Below, piece by piece: positions 24,539 to 32,867 of a stretch of DNA of 64,000 bases. Numbering within the stretch: position 1 is the stretch's first letter; every line of letters begins with the position of its first letter. A program made the position numbers and the translations under genes. The notes beneath the pieces are model-generated. The model ran no database searches. It saw only the letters and a program-made list of their open reading frames with translations, and was not told the origin of the DNA. The DNA is taken from the NCBI RefSeq assembly GCF_014647915.1, contig NZ_BMQC01000001.1, positions 496,001 through 560,000 of the forward strand. Direction: 5' to 3'. This DNA comes from Pilimelia terevasa (GTDB lineage: Bacteria; Actinomycetota; Actinomycetes; Mycobacteriales; Micromonosporaceae).

Positions 24539-26011
24539 ATGACCAGCACGCTGACGCCGCGACCGCGGACCGTGCGCGAGGGTGACCACAAGGTCGCCGA
24601 TCTGTCGCTCGCCGCGTTCGGCCGCAAGGAGATCCAGCTCGCCGAGCACGAGATGCCCGGCCTGATGGCCGTCCGGCGCGAGTTCGCCGCCGACCAGCCG
24701 CTGGCCGGCGCCCGGATCGCCGGCTCGCTGCACATGACCGTGCAGACGGCCGTCCTCATCGAGACCCTGGTGGCGCTCGGCGCCGACGTCCGGTGGGTGA
24801 GCTGCAACATCTTCTCGACCCAGGACCACGCCGCCGCCGCCGTGGTCGTCGGCCCCGAGGGCACGCCCGAGGCCCCGGCCGGCGTCCCGGTCTACGCCTG
24901 GAAGGGCGAGACGCTGGCCGAGTACTGGTGGTGCACCGAGCAGTTGTTCCGGTTCGCCGACGGCCAGGGCCCGAACATGATCCTCGACGACGGCGGCGAC
25001 GCCACGCTGCTGGTGCACAAGGGCGCCGAGTTCGAGAAGGCCGGCGCCGTGCCGGCCACCGCGCCGACGGACAGCGAGGAGTACGGCGTCATCCTCGACG
25101 TCCTGCGCCGCTCGCTGACCGAGGAGCCGCGGCGCTTCACCGCGATCGCCGCCGGCATCAAGGGCGTGACCGAGGAGACCACCACCGGCGTCCACCGGCT
25201 GTACGAGATGCAGCGCGACGGGCACCTGCTGTTTCCGGCGATCAACGTCAACGACTCGGTGACCAAGAGCAAGTTCGACAACAAGTACGGCTGCCGGCAC
25301 TCGCTCATCGACGGCATCAACCGGGCCACCGACGTGCTCATCGGCGGCAAGGTCGCCGTCGTGGCCGGGTACGGCGACGTCGGCAAGGGCTGCGCCGAGT
25401 CGCTGCGCGGCCAGGGCGCGCGGGTGATCGTCACCGAGATCGACCCGATCTGCGCGCTCCAGGCCGCCATGGACGGCTACCAGGTCGCCCGGATGGAGGA
25501 CGTGGTCGCCACCGCCGACATCTTCATCACCGCCACCGGCAGCTTCAACGTGATCACCGCCGACCACATGGCGGCGATGAAGCACCAGGCGATCGTCGGC
25601 AACATCGGACACTTCGACAACGAGATCGACATGGCCGGCCTGTACGCCCGCAGCGACGTCGCCCGGGAGACGGTCAAGCCGCAGGTGGACGAGTTCCGCT
25701 TCCCCGACGGCCACACAGTGATCGTGCTGTCCGAGGGCCGGCTGCTGAATCTCGGCAACGCCACCGGGCACCCGAGCTTCGTCATGTCCAATTCGTTCAC
25801 CAACCAGGTGATCGCGCAGATCGAACTGTTCACCAAGCCCGCGCAGTTCCCGCTCGGCGTGCACGTCCTGCCGAAGCACCTGGACGAGAAGGTCGCCCGG
25901 CTGCACCTGGACGCGCTCGGTGTCCGACTGACCGAACTGACCAAGGAGCAGGCGGACTATCTGGGCCTGCCGGTCGAGGGTCCGTATAAGTCGGAGCATT
26001 ACCGGTACTGA
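24539..26011 (+). CDS. sahH: Adenosylhomocysteinase
   Basis: A 490-residue NAD-dependent enzyme hydrolysing S-adenosylhomocysteine to adenosine and homocysteine, which relieves product inhibition of methyltransferases. Motifs include [53 protein letters not shown], the NAD-binding [15 protein letters not shown], and the C-terminal KSEHYRY. ATG 24539 follows ACAGGAG. The gene is monocistronic and ends in a 17-bp hairpin with a T-tract. In mycobacteria sahH lies shortly before mtrA; here a lectin and efeUOB intervene. Confidence 0.97.
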   Translation: MTSTLTPRPRTVREGDHKVADLSLAAFGRKEIQLAEHEMPGLMAVRREFAADQPLAGARIAGSLHMTVQTAVLIETLVALGADVRWVSCNIFSTQDHAAAAVVVGPEGTPEAPAGVPVYAWKGETLAEYWWCTEQLFRFADGQGPNMILDDGGDATLLVHKGAEFEKAGAVPATAPTDSEEYGVILDVLRRSLTEEPRRFTAIAAGIKGVTEETTTGVHRLYEMQRDGHLLFPAINVNDSVTKSKFDNKYGCRHSLIDGINRATDVLIGGKVAVVAGYGDVGKGCAESLRGQGARVIVTEIDPICALQAAMDGYQVARMEDVVATADIFITATGSFNVITADHMAAMKHQAIVGNIGHFDNEIDMAGLYARSDVARETVKPQVDEFRFPDGHTVIVLSEGRLLNLGNATGHPSFVMSNSFTNQVIAQIELFTKPAQFPLGVHVLPKHLDEKVARLHLDALGVRLTELTKEQADYLGLPVEGPYKSEHYRY

Positions 26012-26021
26012 GCATTTCGCG

Positions 26022-26064
26022 CTGACGGCACCGTCCCCGCCGGGGACGGTGCCGTCAGTCTTTT
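26022..26064 (+). terminator. Rho-independent terminator of sahH
   Basis: A perfect 17-bp stem (CTGACGGCACCGTCCCC at 26022-26038 with its complement at 26042-26058) and a 3-nt loop are followed by TCTTTT. This is the only canonical intrinsic terminator with a T-tract that I found in the window. Confidence 0.93.
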
Positions 26065-26215
26065 CGCCGGCCGGTGTGGATGGTTGCGGCGCGGGTAGAG
26101 CGTGCCGGGATACCCGCCCGGCGGCGGGAATCCTCTCAGGTTTCCCGTTCGGATCCCCCCTCGAACGGTGGGCGACCGGGCCAGGAGGGCGCGGCGAACA
26201 GTGAGGGAGATGGCA

Positions 26216-26737
26216 ATGCGAATGTCTGTCAGGCTCGGTGGGTCCATTGCGGCGGTGCTGATGGCCGGCGCCGCGGTGCTCGCACCGGCCACGTCGGCGA
26301 GCGCGGCTCCGCAGCAGACGCAGTTGCAGCAGTCGGTGCGGCTGCGCAACGTGCTCACCGGCAACTGTCTGACTCGGACCGGATCGCCCGTCCCGGGGCT
26401 GCCCGTGTTCCAGAGCGGATGCACGTTCTTCTCGCCCCAGCAGCGCTGGGAACTCCAGCCGCGGTTCGGCGGCTTCTACACGGTCCGGTCGGCGACCGGC
26501 AACCGCTGCCTGGGCGTCAACTCGCTGTTCAACAACACGCCGGTCCGGTCGGAGATGTGCAACTTCTTCGCGCCCGACCAGCAGTGGTCGTTCACGAACA
26601 CCTTCACCGGCCAGCAGGTCCGCAACCGGCTGACCAACCGGTGCCTCACGGCCCAGGGCTTCGGTCCGTTCGCGCCGGTGGTGCAGTCCAACTGCAGCTT
26701 CGTGTTCCCGCTCGCGCAGCGGTGGCGGCTGGTCTGA
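26216..26737 (+). CDS. Secreted ricin-type beta-trefoil protein
   Basis: A 173-residue exported protein. A signal peptide (MRMSVRLGGSIAAVLMAGAA, cleavage near ATSASA-AP) precedes one beta-trefoil domain with three repeats, each with a Q-x-W-type motif (QRWEL, QQWSF, QRWRL) and a paired Cys turn (NCLT, RCLG, RCLT). Such domains bind sugars, alone or as accessory modules; here there is no catalytic domain. ATG 26216 lies 6 nt after GGGAG. The product would be extracellular. It sits between sahH and efeUOB and may be a self-standing lectin. Confidence 0.85.
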   Translation: MRMSVRLGGSIAAVLMAGAAVLAPATSASAAPQQTQLQQSVRLRNVLTGNCLTRTGSPVPGLPVFQSGCTFFSPQQRWELQPRFGGFYTVRSATGNRCLGVNSLFNNTPVRSEMCNFFAPDQQWSFTNTFTGQQVRNRLTNRCLTAQGFGPFAPVVQSNCSFVFPLAQRWRLV

Positions 26738-26848
26738 CAGTGATCGACATACGACGATGGGCCGGCCCGCGATAGGCCGGTACCGGAAAGAGTGGGAGGG
26801 ATTTGTGCGGCGGGTGGTTCTCTGCCCGCCGCACCCTTTTTGCCTGGC

Positions 26849-26892
26849 TTGACTGCGCTCCGCGCGCAGGGGTTAAGGTGTGGCTGCCCTTA
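26849..26892 (+). promoter_or_regulatory. efeUOB promoter with DtxR/IdeR-like iron box
   Basis: TTGACT (26849-26854) and TAAGGT (26874-26879), spaced 19 nt, form a promoter. Overlapping the -10, TAAGGTGTGGCTGCCCTTA (26874-26892) matches 15 of 19 positions of the IdeR/DtxR consensus TWAGGTWAGSCTWACCTWA. Its position is ideal for iron-dependent repression of efeU, ~80 nt downstream. Confidence 0.65.
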
Positions 26893-26972
26893 CCGTGGGC
26901 GACCTCGTCGACCGCCTACCCACGACCCGCGGCGCCGCCCCACCGGCGGCGCCGCCGCAGCCGGAGCACAGC

Positions 26973-27833
26973 ATGAGTCAGGCATCGTTCGCCACATATC
27001 TCATCGGCCTCCGCGAAGGGCTGGAGGCCACGCTCGTCGTCAGCATCCTCGTCGCCTTCCTCGTCAAGTCCGACCGGCGGCGGGTGCTGCCCATGGTCTG
27101 GCTCGGCGCCGGTGTGGCGGTGCTGCTGTCGGTGGGCTTCGGCGCGCTGCTCACCTTCACCCAGGCGTCGGTCAGCGGCCGCAACCAGGAGCTGTTCGAG
27201 GCGGTCACGTCCGTGGCGGCGGTCTGCTTCGTCACCTGGATGATCTTCTGGATGCGCGGGGCGGCCCGGCGGATGGGCGGCGAGCTGCGCGCCGGGCTGG
27301 GGCAGGCGCTGGCGCTGGGGCCGGCCGCGGTGGCCGCGTTCAGCTTCCTGGCCGTGGTCCGCGAGGGCCTGGAGACCGCCCTGCTGTTCTTCACGGCGGC
27401 CCGGGGCGCCGCCACCGCGACGCCGCTCGTCGCGATCACCCTCGGCGTCCTCACCGCGATCGGCATGGGCTACCTGCTGTACGCCACCGCGGTGCGGATC
27501 AACCTGGGCACCTTCTTCCGCTGGACGGGCGCGCTGCTGGTCCTGGTCGCGGGCGGCATCCTCAAGTACGGCGTACACGACTTCCAGGAGGCCGGCGTCC
27601 TGCCGGGCCTGGGCACGCTGGCGTTCGACGTCACCGCGACCGTCGACCCCGGCTCGTGGTACGCCACGCTGCTGACCGGCATGGTCAACCTGACCCCGCG
27701 GGCGACCGTCCTGGAGATGGCCGCCTGGGCGGCCTACGTCGTCCCCACCATGATCCTTTTTCTGCGGCCCGCCGGCTCCCGCCCGGCGGCGCCGCCGGCC
27801 GACGCCGCGGCGACCGCGCCGGCCCAGGCCTGA
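26973..27833 (+). CDS. efeU: Ferrous iron permease EfeU/FTR1 family
   Basis: A 286-residue, roughly seven-helix membrane protein with both REGLE iron-relay motifs: REGLEAT at residue 14 (GLREGLEATLVVSILVAF) and REGLETA further on (VVREGLETALLFF). It imports iron across the plasma membrane, probably with ferric iron delivered by the EfeO/EfeB partners. ATG 26973 follows GGAG with a 6-nt spacing. It is the first gene of efeUOB and lies behind the iron box at 26874. The C-terminus is a short Ala/Pro tail. Confidence 0.94.
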   Translation: MSQASFATYLIGLREGLEATLVVSILVAFLVKSDRRRVLPMVWLGAGVAVLLSVGFGALLTFTQASVSGRNQELFEAVTSVAAVCFVTWMIFWMRGAARRMGGELRAGLGQALALGPAAVAAFSFLAVVREGLETALLFFTAARGAATATPLVAITLGVLTAIGMGYLLYATAVRINLGTFFRWTGALLVLVAGGILKYGVHDFQEAGVLPGLGTLAFDVTATVDPGSWYATLLTGMVNLTPRATVLEMAAWAAYVVPTMILFLRPAGSRPAAPPADAAATAPAQA

Positions 27834-27855
27834 ACCGCACCACCGGAGGAGAACC

Positions 27856-28983
27856 ATGCGCGCGACCCGAACCCTGGCCCTGCTCGCCGCCGGCGCCCTG
27901 CTCCCCGCCGCCGCCGCCGGCTGCGGCGGCGACGACCGGCCGGCGGCATCCGGCGGCGCCATCGCGGTGACCTCGACCGACGGCGGCTGCGAGATCGCCC
28001 GGACCGACGCGCCGGCTGGCACCGTGGTCTTCTCCGTCGCCAACAAGGGCGCCAAGGTCACCGAGTTCTACGTCCTGGCCGGCGCGGACAAGGTGGCCGG
28101 CGAGGTGGAGAACATCGCCCCCGGCCTCACCCGGGAGCTACGCGTCGAACTGGCCGCGGGCGCCTACCAGACCGCGTGCAAGCCGGGCATGGTCGGCGAC
28201 GGCATCCGGGGCGCGTTCACGGTGACCGCGGCGGGCGCCGGTCCCGCCGTCGACCCGGAGCTGACCGCGGCCGTGGCGCGCTACCGGGCGTACGTCAAGG
28301 GCCAGACCGCCGCGCTGCTCACCCTGACCACCCAGTTCGTCGCCGCGGTCAAGGGCGGCCGGATCACCGAGGCCAAGGCACTGTTCCCGAAGGCCCGCGA
28401 GCCCTGGGAGCGGATCGAGCCGGTCGCCGAGATCTTCGGCGACCTCGACCCCAGGATCGACGCGCGCGAGGCGGACCTGGAGCCCGGCCAGGCGTTTACC
28501 GGTTTCCACAAGCTGGAGAAGGACCTGTGGGTGACGAAGTCGGTCGCCGGCTCCGGCCCCACCGCCGACCAGCTCATGGCCGACATCAAGGAGATCGCCG
28601 CGAAGGCCGAGGCCGAGGCGCTGACGCCGCTCCAGCTCGCCAATGGCGCCAAGGAACTGCTCGACGAGGTGGCCACCGGCAAGATCACCGGCGAGGAGGA
28701 CTTCTTCTCGCACACCGACCTGTGGGACTTCAAGGCGAACCTGGACGGCAGCAGGGCGGCCGTCGAGGCGCTGCGCCCGGTCCTCGTCGCCCGGGACCCG
28801 GCCCTGGTGGCCCAGCTCGACGCGGCGTTCGCCGCGGCCTCGGCCGCGCTGGACCGGCACCGGGCCGGTACCGGCTGGAAGCTGCACAACCAGCTCACCA
28901 AGGCCGACCTCAAGCTGCTCTCCGACGCCATCAACTCCCTCGGCGAGCCGGTGAGCCGGGTCGCCGCCGCCGTCAGCCGCTGA
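27856..28983 (+). CDS. efeO: EfeO iron-uptake lipoprotein (cupredoxin + M75 domains)
   Basis: A 375-residue extracytoplasmic protein with a signal peptide ending in an AAGC lipobox. Residues ~30-115 form the cupredoxin-like domain (GTVVFSVANKGAKVTEFYV, with EVENIAPGLTREL); the rest is an imelysin-like M75 domain with the HxxE metal motif in GFHKLEKDLW. It is thought to bind iron and pass it to EfeU. GGAGGAG precedes ATG 27856. The spacing to efeU is 22 nt and to efeB 20 nt, so the three genes form one operon. Confidence 0.93.
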   Translation: MRATRTLALLAAGALLPAAAAGCGGDDRPAASGGAIAVTSTDGGCEIARTDAPAGTVVFSVANKGAKVTEFYVLAGADKVAGEVENIAPGLTRELRVELAAGAYQTACKPGMVGDGIRGAFTVTAAGAGPAVDPELTAAVARYRAYVKGQTAALLTLTTQFVAAVKGGRITEAKALFPKAREPWERIEPVAEIFGDLDPRIDAREADLEPGQAFTGFHKLEKDLWVTKSVAGSGPTADQLMADIKEIAAKAEAEALTPLQLANGAKELLDEVATGKITGEEDFFSHTDLWDFKANLDGSRAAVEALRPVLVARDPALVAQLDAAFAAASAALDRHRAGTGWKLHNQLTKADLKLLSDAINSLGEPVSRVAAAVSR

Positions 28984-29003
28984 CGCACTCCCCGAGGAGC
29001 GAC

Positions 29004-30311
29004 ATGGCCGCGCAGACTCCGCACCAGGGCGACCGGAGCACCGTGCCCGCCGCCGCCGCCGTCAGCCGCCGCCGGGTCCTGGCGGCCACCGGGATCGCCG
29101 GTGTCGCCGGTCTGGCTGCCGCGGGCGGCGCCGTCGCCCGCGACGCCTTCGCCCAGGACGCGGCCCCGGCCGCCGACGCGGTCGCCTTCCGCGGCGCGCA
29201 CCAGGCCGGCATCGTGACGGCCGCCCAGGACCGGCTGCACTTCGCCGCCTTCGACGTGGTGACCCGCGACCGCGACCACCTGGTCGCGCTGCTGCGGCAG
29301 TGGACGGCCGCCGCGGCCCGGATGACCGCGGGCCAGGCCGCGGGCGGGTCCGGGGCGGTCGGCGGGCCCGCGCAGGCGCCGCCGGAGGACACGGGGGAGG
29401 CGCTTGACCTGCCGCCGGCCCAGCTCACCCTCACGGTGGGGTTCGGCGCCTCGCTGTTCCGGGACGCGGCCGGCCGGGACCGGTTCGGCATCGCCGCCCA
29501 CCTGCCCCCCGCCCTCGCGCCGCTCCCGCACTTCCCGGGCGACCAGTTGCGGCCCGAGCTGTCCGGCGGCGACCTGTGCGTCCAGGCGTGCGCCAACGAC
29601 CCGCAGGTGGCCGTCCACGCGATCCGCAACCTGGCCCGGATCGGGTTCGGGACCGTCTCGCTGCGCTGGTCGCAGCTCGGCTTCGGACGGACGTCGGCGA
29701 CCACCCGGGCGCAGTCCACGCCGCGGAACCTGATGGGCTTCAAGGACGGCACGGCCAACCTCCGCGCCGAGGACGGCGCGCTGCTGGAGGAGCAGCTCTG
29801 GGTCCAGCCCGGCGACGGTCCGCAGTGGCTGGCCGGCGGCACCTACCTGGTCTCGCGGAAGATCAAGATGCTGGTGGAGACCTGGGACCGGACCTCCCTG
29901 GCCGAGCAGGAGGCGATCTTCGGCCGGACCAAGGGCTCGGGCGCCCCGCTGACCGGCCGCGACGAGTTCGACCGCCCCGACTTCGCCGCCACCGGCGCCG
30001 ACGGCCGCCCGGTGATCGCGCCCGAGGCGCACGTCCGGCTCGCCCACCCCGACCAGCACGGGGGCGCCCGGATGCTGCGGCGCGGGTACCACTTCGTGGA
30101 CGGCTCCGACGGGCTGGGCCGGATGGACGCCGGGCTGTTCTTCCTCGCCTTCCAGCGCGACCCGCGGCGGCAGTTCGTCCCGGTCCAGCGGGCGCTGGCC
30201 CGGTCGGACGTCCTCAACGAGTACATCCGGCACGTCGGCAGCGCCGTCTTCGCCTGCCCGCCCGGGGTCCGCGACGCCGGGGACCACTGGGGCCGGACGC
30301 TGTTCGGCTGA
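29004..30311 (+). CDS. efeB: EfeB deferrochelatase/DyP-type peroxidase
   Basis: A 435-residue Tat-exported heme peroxidase. The signal contains SRRRVLAATGIAGVAG. The DyP GxxDG motif is GFKDGTAN; the segments HVRLAHPDQHGG and RRGYHFVDG are typical of EfeB. It works with EfeUO in iron acquisition at the cell surface. GAGGAG precedes ATG 29004. It ends the operon ~54 nt before mtrA, with no obvious terminator in the gap, so readthrough into mtrA is possible. Confidence 0.94.
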   Translation: MAAQTPHQGDRSTVPAAAAVSRRRVLAATGIAGVAGLAAAGGAVARDAFAQDAAPAADAVAFRGAHQAGIVTAAQDRLHFAAFDVVTRDRDHLVALLRQWTAAAARMTAGQAAGGSGAVGGPAQAPPEDTGEALDLPPAQLTLTVGFGASLFRDAAGRDRFGIAAHLPPALAPLPHFPGDQLRPELSGGDLCVQACANDPQVAVHAIRNLARIGFGTVSLRWSQLGFGRTSATTRAQSTPRNLMGFKDGTANLRAEDGALLEEQLWVQPGDGPQWLAGGTYLVSRKIKMLVETWDRTSLAEQEAIFGRTKGSGAPLTGRDEFDRPDFAATGADGRPVIAPEAHVRLAHPDQHGGARMLRRGYHFVDGSDGLGRMDAGLFFLAFQRDPRRQFVPVQRALARSDVLNEYIRHVGSAVFACPPGVRDAGDHWGRTLFG

Positions 30312-30365
30312 GCCGCCGGGGCGCCGGGCACCATCGGCGCGGGCCGGGATGGAATATTGGACGCC

Positions 30366-31055
30366 ATGAGAGCGCGCGTTCTGGTCGTCGACGACGACCC
30401 CGCCCTGGCCGAGATGCTCGGTATCGTGCTGCGCAGCGAGGGCTTCCAGCCCGCCTTCGTCGCTGACGGCGAACGGGCGCTCGCCGCGTTCCGCGAGGCG
30501 CGGCCCGACATCGTCCTGCTCGACCTGATGCTGCCGGGGATGAGCGGCATCGACGTGTGCCGGGCGATCCGCGCCGAGTCGGGCCTGCCGATCGTCATGC
30601 TGACCGCCAAGAGCGACACCGTGGACGTGGTCCTGGGCCTGGAGTCCGGCGCCGACGACTATGTGGTGAAGCCCTTCAAGCCCAAGGAGCTGGTCGCCCG
30701 GATGCGGGCGCGCCTGCGCCGCGGGGAGGACGTCGCCCCCGAGGTCCTCGTCGTCGGCCCGCCCGGCAACCAGATCACCATCGACGTGCCGGCGCACACG
30801 GTCACCCGGGACGACGGCGAGGTGAAACTGACCCCGCTGGAGTTCGACCTGCTGGTGGCGCTCGCCCGCAAGCCCCGGCAGGTGTTCACCCGGGAGGTGC
30901 TGCTGGAGCAGGTCTGGGGGTACCGGCACGCCGCCGACACCCGCCTGGTCAACGTGCACGTCCAGCGCCTCCGCGCCAAGATCGAACCGGACCCGGAGCG
31001 ACCCGAGATCATCTTGACCGTGCGGGGCGTGGGGTACAAGGCCGGCACGGGTTAG
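30366..31055 (+). CDS. mtrA: MtrA response regulator
   Basis: A 229-residue OmpR/PhoB-type regulator. The receiver carries DDD at residues 9-11, phospho-acceptor D53 (LLDLMLPGMS), the Thr of MLTAKSD and the Lys of VVKPFKPKEL. The winged-helix domain ends VNVHVQRLRAKIEPDPERPEI and ILTVRGVGYKAG. MtrA controls cell-wall, osmotic and division or developmental genes in actinobacteria and is phosphorylated by MtrB. ATG 30366 is preferred over the TTG at 30357. It is immediately followed by mtrB and lpqB, the usual order. Confidence 0.96.
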   Translation: MRARVLVVDDDPALAEMLGIVLRSEGFQPAFVADGERALAAFREARPDIVLLDLMLPGMSGIDVCRAIRAESGLPIVMLTAKSDTVDVVLGLESGADDYVVKPFKPKELVARMRARLRRGEDVAPEVLVVGPPGNQITIDVPAHTVTRDDGEVKLTPLEFDLLVALARKPRQVFTREVLLEQVWGYRHAADTRLVNVHVQRLRAKIEPDPERPEIILTVRGVGYKAGTG

Positions 31056-31058
31056 CCT

Positions 31059-32867
31059 GTGGGCACCGTGAGCCCGACCGTCGACCCCGCCGTGCCGGCC
31101 GCCGCGTCGCCCGAGCCGGCCGGGTCGCCCGCACCCGTACCGCCCGAGGCGCCACCGGCGCCGGCCGCGCCGCTGCGCCGACCCGCCCGCCGCCGGCCGC
31201 CCGCCCGCCGGCTGGTCCGGCTCGGCCTGCGGTACCTGCGCCTGGGCTGGCGGTCGGCCCGGCGCGGCGCGCGCCAGCTCACCGTCGGGGTCCGCACGGT
31301 CTGGCGGCGCTCGCTCAGCTTCCGCATGGTCTCGATCACCACGGCCGCGGCGACGGTCCTGGTGGCCTCGTTCGGGTACCTGCTGGCGTGGAGCTCCGGG
31401 CGGATCCTCATCGAGGGCACGGCCGCCGACGTCCGCACCCGGATCGCCAGCGGCGTCACGTACGCCGAGGGCCAGCTCTCGGTGCACGGCCACCCGGCCG
31501 ACCCGCGGCTGCCCGGCACCCTCAGCCAGACCGCGTACTTCCTGGCCGGCAGCCCGAGCCGCCCCAGCCAGCCGGGCGGCCCGATCGTCGCCTTCAAGGC
31601 CCGCAACCTGCCCGACCTGCGTCCGACCTCCTCCGAGCAGGCCCTCGACGTCACCCCGCTGATCAGCGCGGAGCTGGAGCGCCAGGTCGCGCAGGAGAGC
31701 CGGCTGGCGTACCAGGTGCGCACCGGCACGGTCACCGGCAGGCCGGTCAAGTACCTGGTGTACGGCGCCCCGCTGGTCACCCGCTTCGGCACGATGCAGC
31801 TCTACTACATCTGGCCGTTGAGCACCCAGGACGACTTCGCCCGGCAGATCCAGTTCACCGTCCTGGTCACCGGCCTGGCCCTCATCGCCCTGCTCGCCGT
31901 CCTGGCCAACCTGGTCACCCGGATGGTGGTGAACCCGGTCCGCGTCGCCGCCCGCACCGCCCAGCGCCTGTCGGCCGGCCTGCTCGACCAGCGGATGAGC
32001 GTCCGCGGCGAGGACGACCTGGCCCTGCTGGCCGCGTCGTTCAACCAGATGGCCGGCAACCTGCAGCGGCAGATCGTCCGGCTGGAAGAGATGTCCCGGC
32101 TCCAGCGGCGGTTCACCTCCGACGTCTCGCACGAGCTGCGCACGCCGCTGACCACCGTGCGGATGGCCGCCGACCTGATCTTCAGCGAGCGGGACGAGTT
32201 CTCGCCCGCGGTCACCCGCAGCGCCGAGCTGCTCCAGGCCGAACTGGACCGGTTCGAGAGCCTGCTGTCGGACCTGCTGGAGATCAGCCGGTTCGACGCG
32301 GGCTTCGCGGTGCTCGACCTGGAGCCGACCGACCTCGTGCCGATGCTGCGCCGCGTCGCCGACCAGTTCGCCGGGCTGGCGCGCTCGGCCGGGGCACCGG
32401 TCCGGCTCGACGTGCCCGAGTCCGCCGTCATCGCCGACGTCGACCCCCGCCGGATCGAACGGGTGCTGCGTAACCTGGTCGGCAACGCCATCGAGCACGC
32501 CGAGGGCGCCCCCGTCGAGGTGACGCTGGCGGCCGGCGACGCCGCGGTGGCCATCGCGGTCCGGGACCGCGGCGTCGGCCTGAAGCCGGGAGAGGAGAAG
32601 CTCGTGTTCAGCCGGTTCTGGCGCGCCGACCCCTCCCGCGCCCGGCAGACCGGGGGGACCGGCCTCGGCCTGTCCATCAGCCTGGAGGACGCCCGGCTGC
32701 ACGGCGGCTGGCTGGAGGCCTGGGGGACCCCCGGCGGCGGCGCCCAGTTCCGGCTCACCCTGCCGCTGCGCGGCGGCGACCGGCTGATCGCCGCGCCGCT
32801 GCCGCTGGTCCCCGCCGACGCGGCCGTCACGGAGGGCATCGGCCCGGCGCCGGAGGCGGCGCCGTGA
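31059..32867 (+). CDS. mtrB: MtrB sensor histidine kinase
   Basis: A 602-residue membrane kinase. A Pro-rich cytoplasmic tail precedes TM1 (VSITTAAATVLVASFGYLLA), an extracellular sensor domain, TM2 (VLVTGLALIALLAVLANLVT), HAMP, the H-box (DVSHELRTPLTTVRMAADL), N-box (RNLVGNAIEHAEGAPVEV) and G-boxes (DRGVGLKPGEEKLVFSRFW, GGTGLGLSISLEDARLHGG). It phosphorylates MtrA. A TAGCCT hexamer overlaps the mtrA stop, so mtrB may have its own promoter; GTG 31059 or 31068 could be the start. The mtrB TGA overlaps the lpqB GTG. Confidence 0.95.
   Translation: MGTVSPTVDPAVPAAASPEPAGSPAPVPPEAPPAPAAPLRRPARRRPPARRLVRLGLRYLRLGWRSARRGARQLTVGVRTVWRRSLSFRMVSITTAAATVLVASFGYLLAWSSGRILIEGTAADVRTRIASGVTYAEGQLSVHGHPADPRLPGTLSQTAYFLAGSPSRPSQPGGPIVAFKARNLPDLRPTSSEQALDVTPLISAELERQVAQESRLAYQVRTGTVTGRPVKYLVYGAPLVTRFGTMQLYYIWPLSTQDDFARQIQFTVLVTGLALIALLAVLANLVTRMVVNPVRVAARTAQRLSAGLLDQRMSVRGEDDLALLAASFNQMAGNLQRQIVRLEEMSRLQRRFTSDVSHELRTPLTTVRMAADLIFSERDEFSPAVTRSAELLQAELDRFESLLSDLLEISRFDAGFAVLDLEPTDLVPMLRRVADQFAGLARSAGAPVRLDVPESAVIADVDPRRIERVLRNLVGNAIEHAEGAPVEVTLAAGDAAVAIAVRDRGVGLKPGEEKLVFSRFWRADPSRARQTGGTGLGLSISLEDARLHGGWLEAWGTPGGGAQFRLTLPLRGGDRLIAAPLPLVPADAAVTEGIGPAPEAAP

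Noticed and set aside
28281..32702. 1473-codon open frame on the minus strand
   Set aside because: It lies antisense to efeO, efeB, mtrA and mtrB, and its composition is the Arg/Gly/Pro-rich shadow typical of GC-rich DNA; the plus-strand genes have strong motifs.
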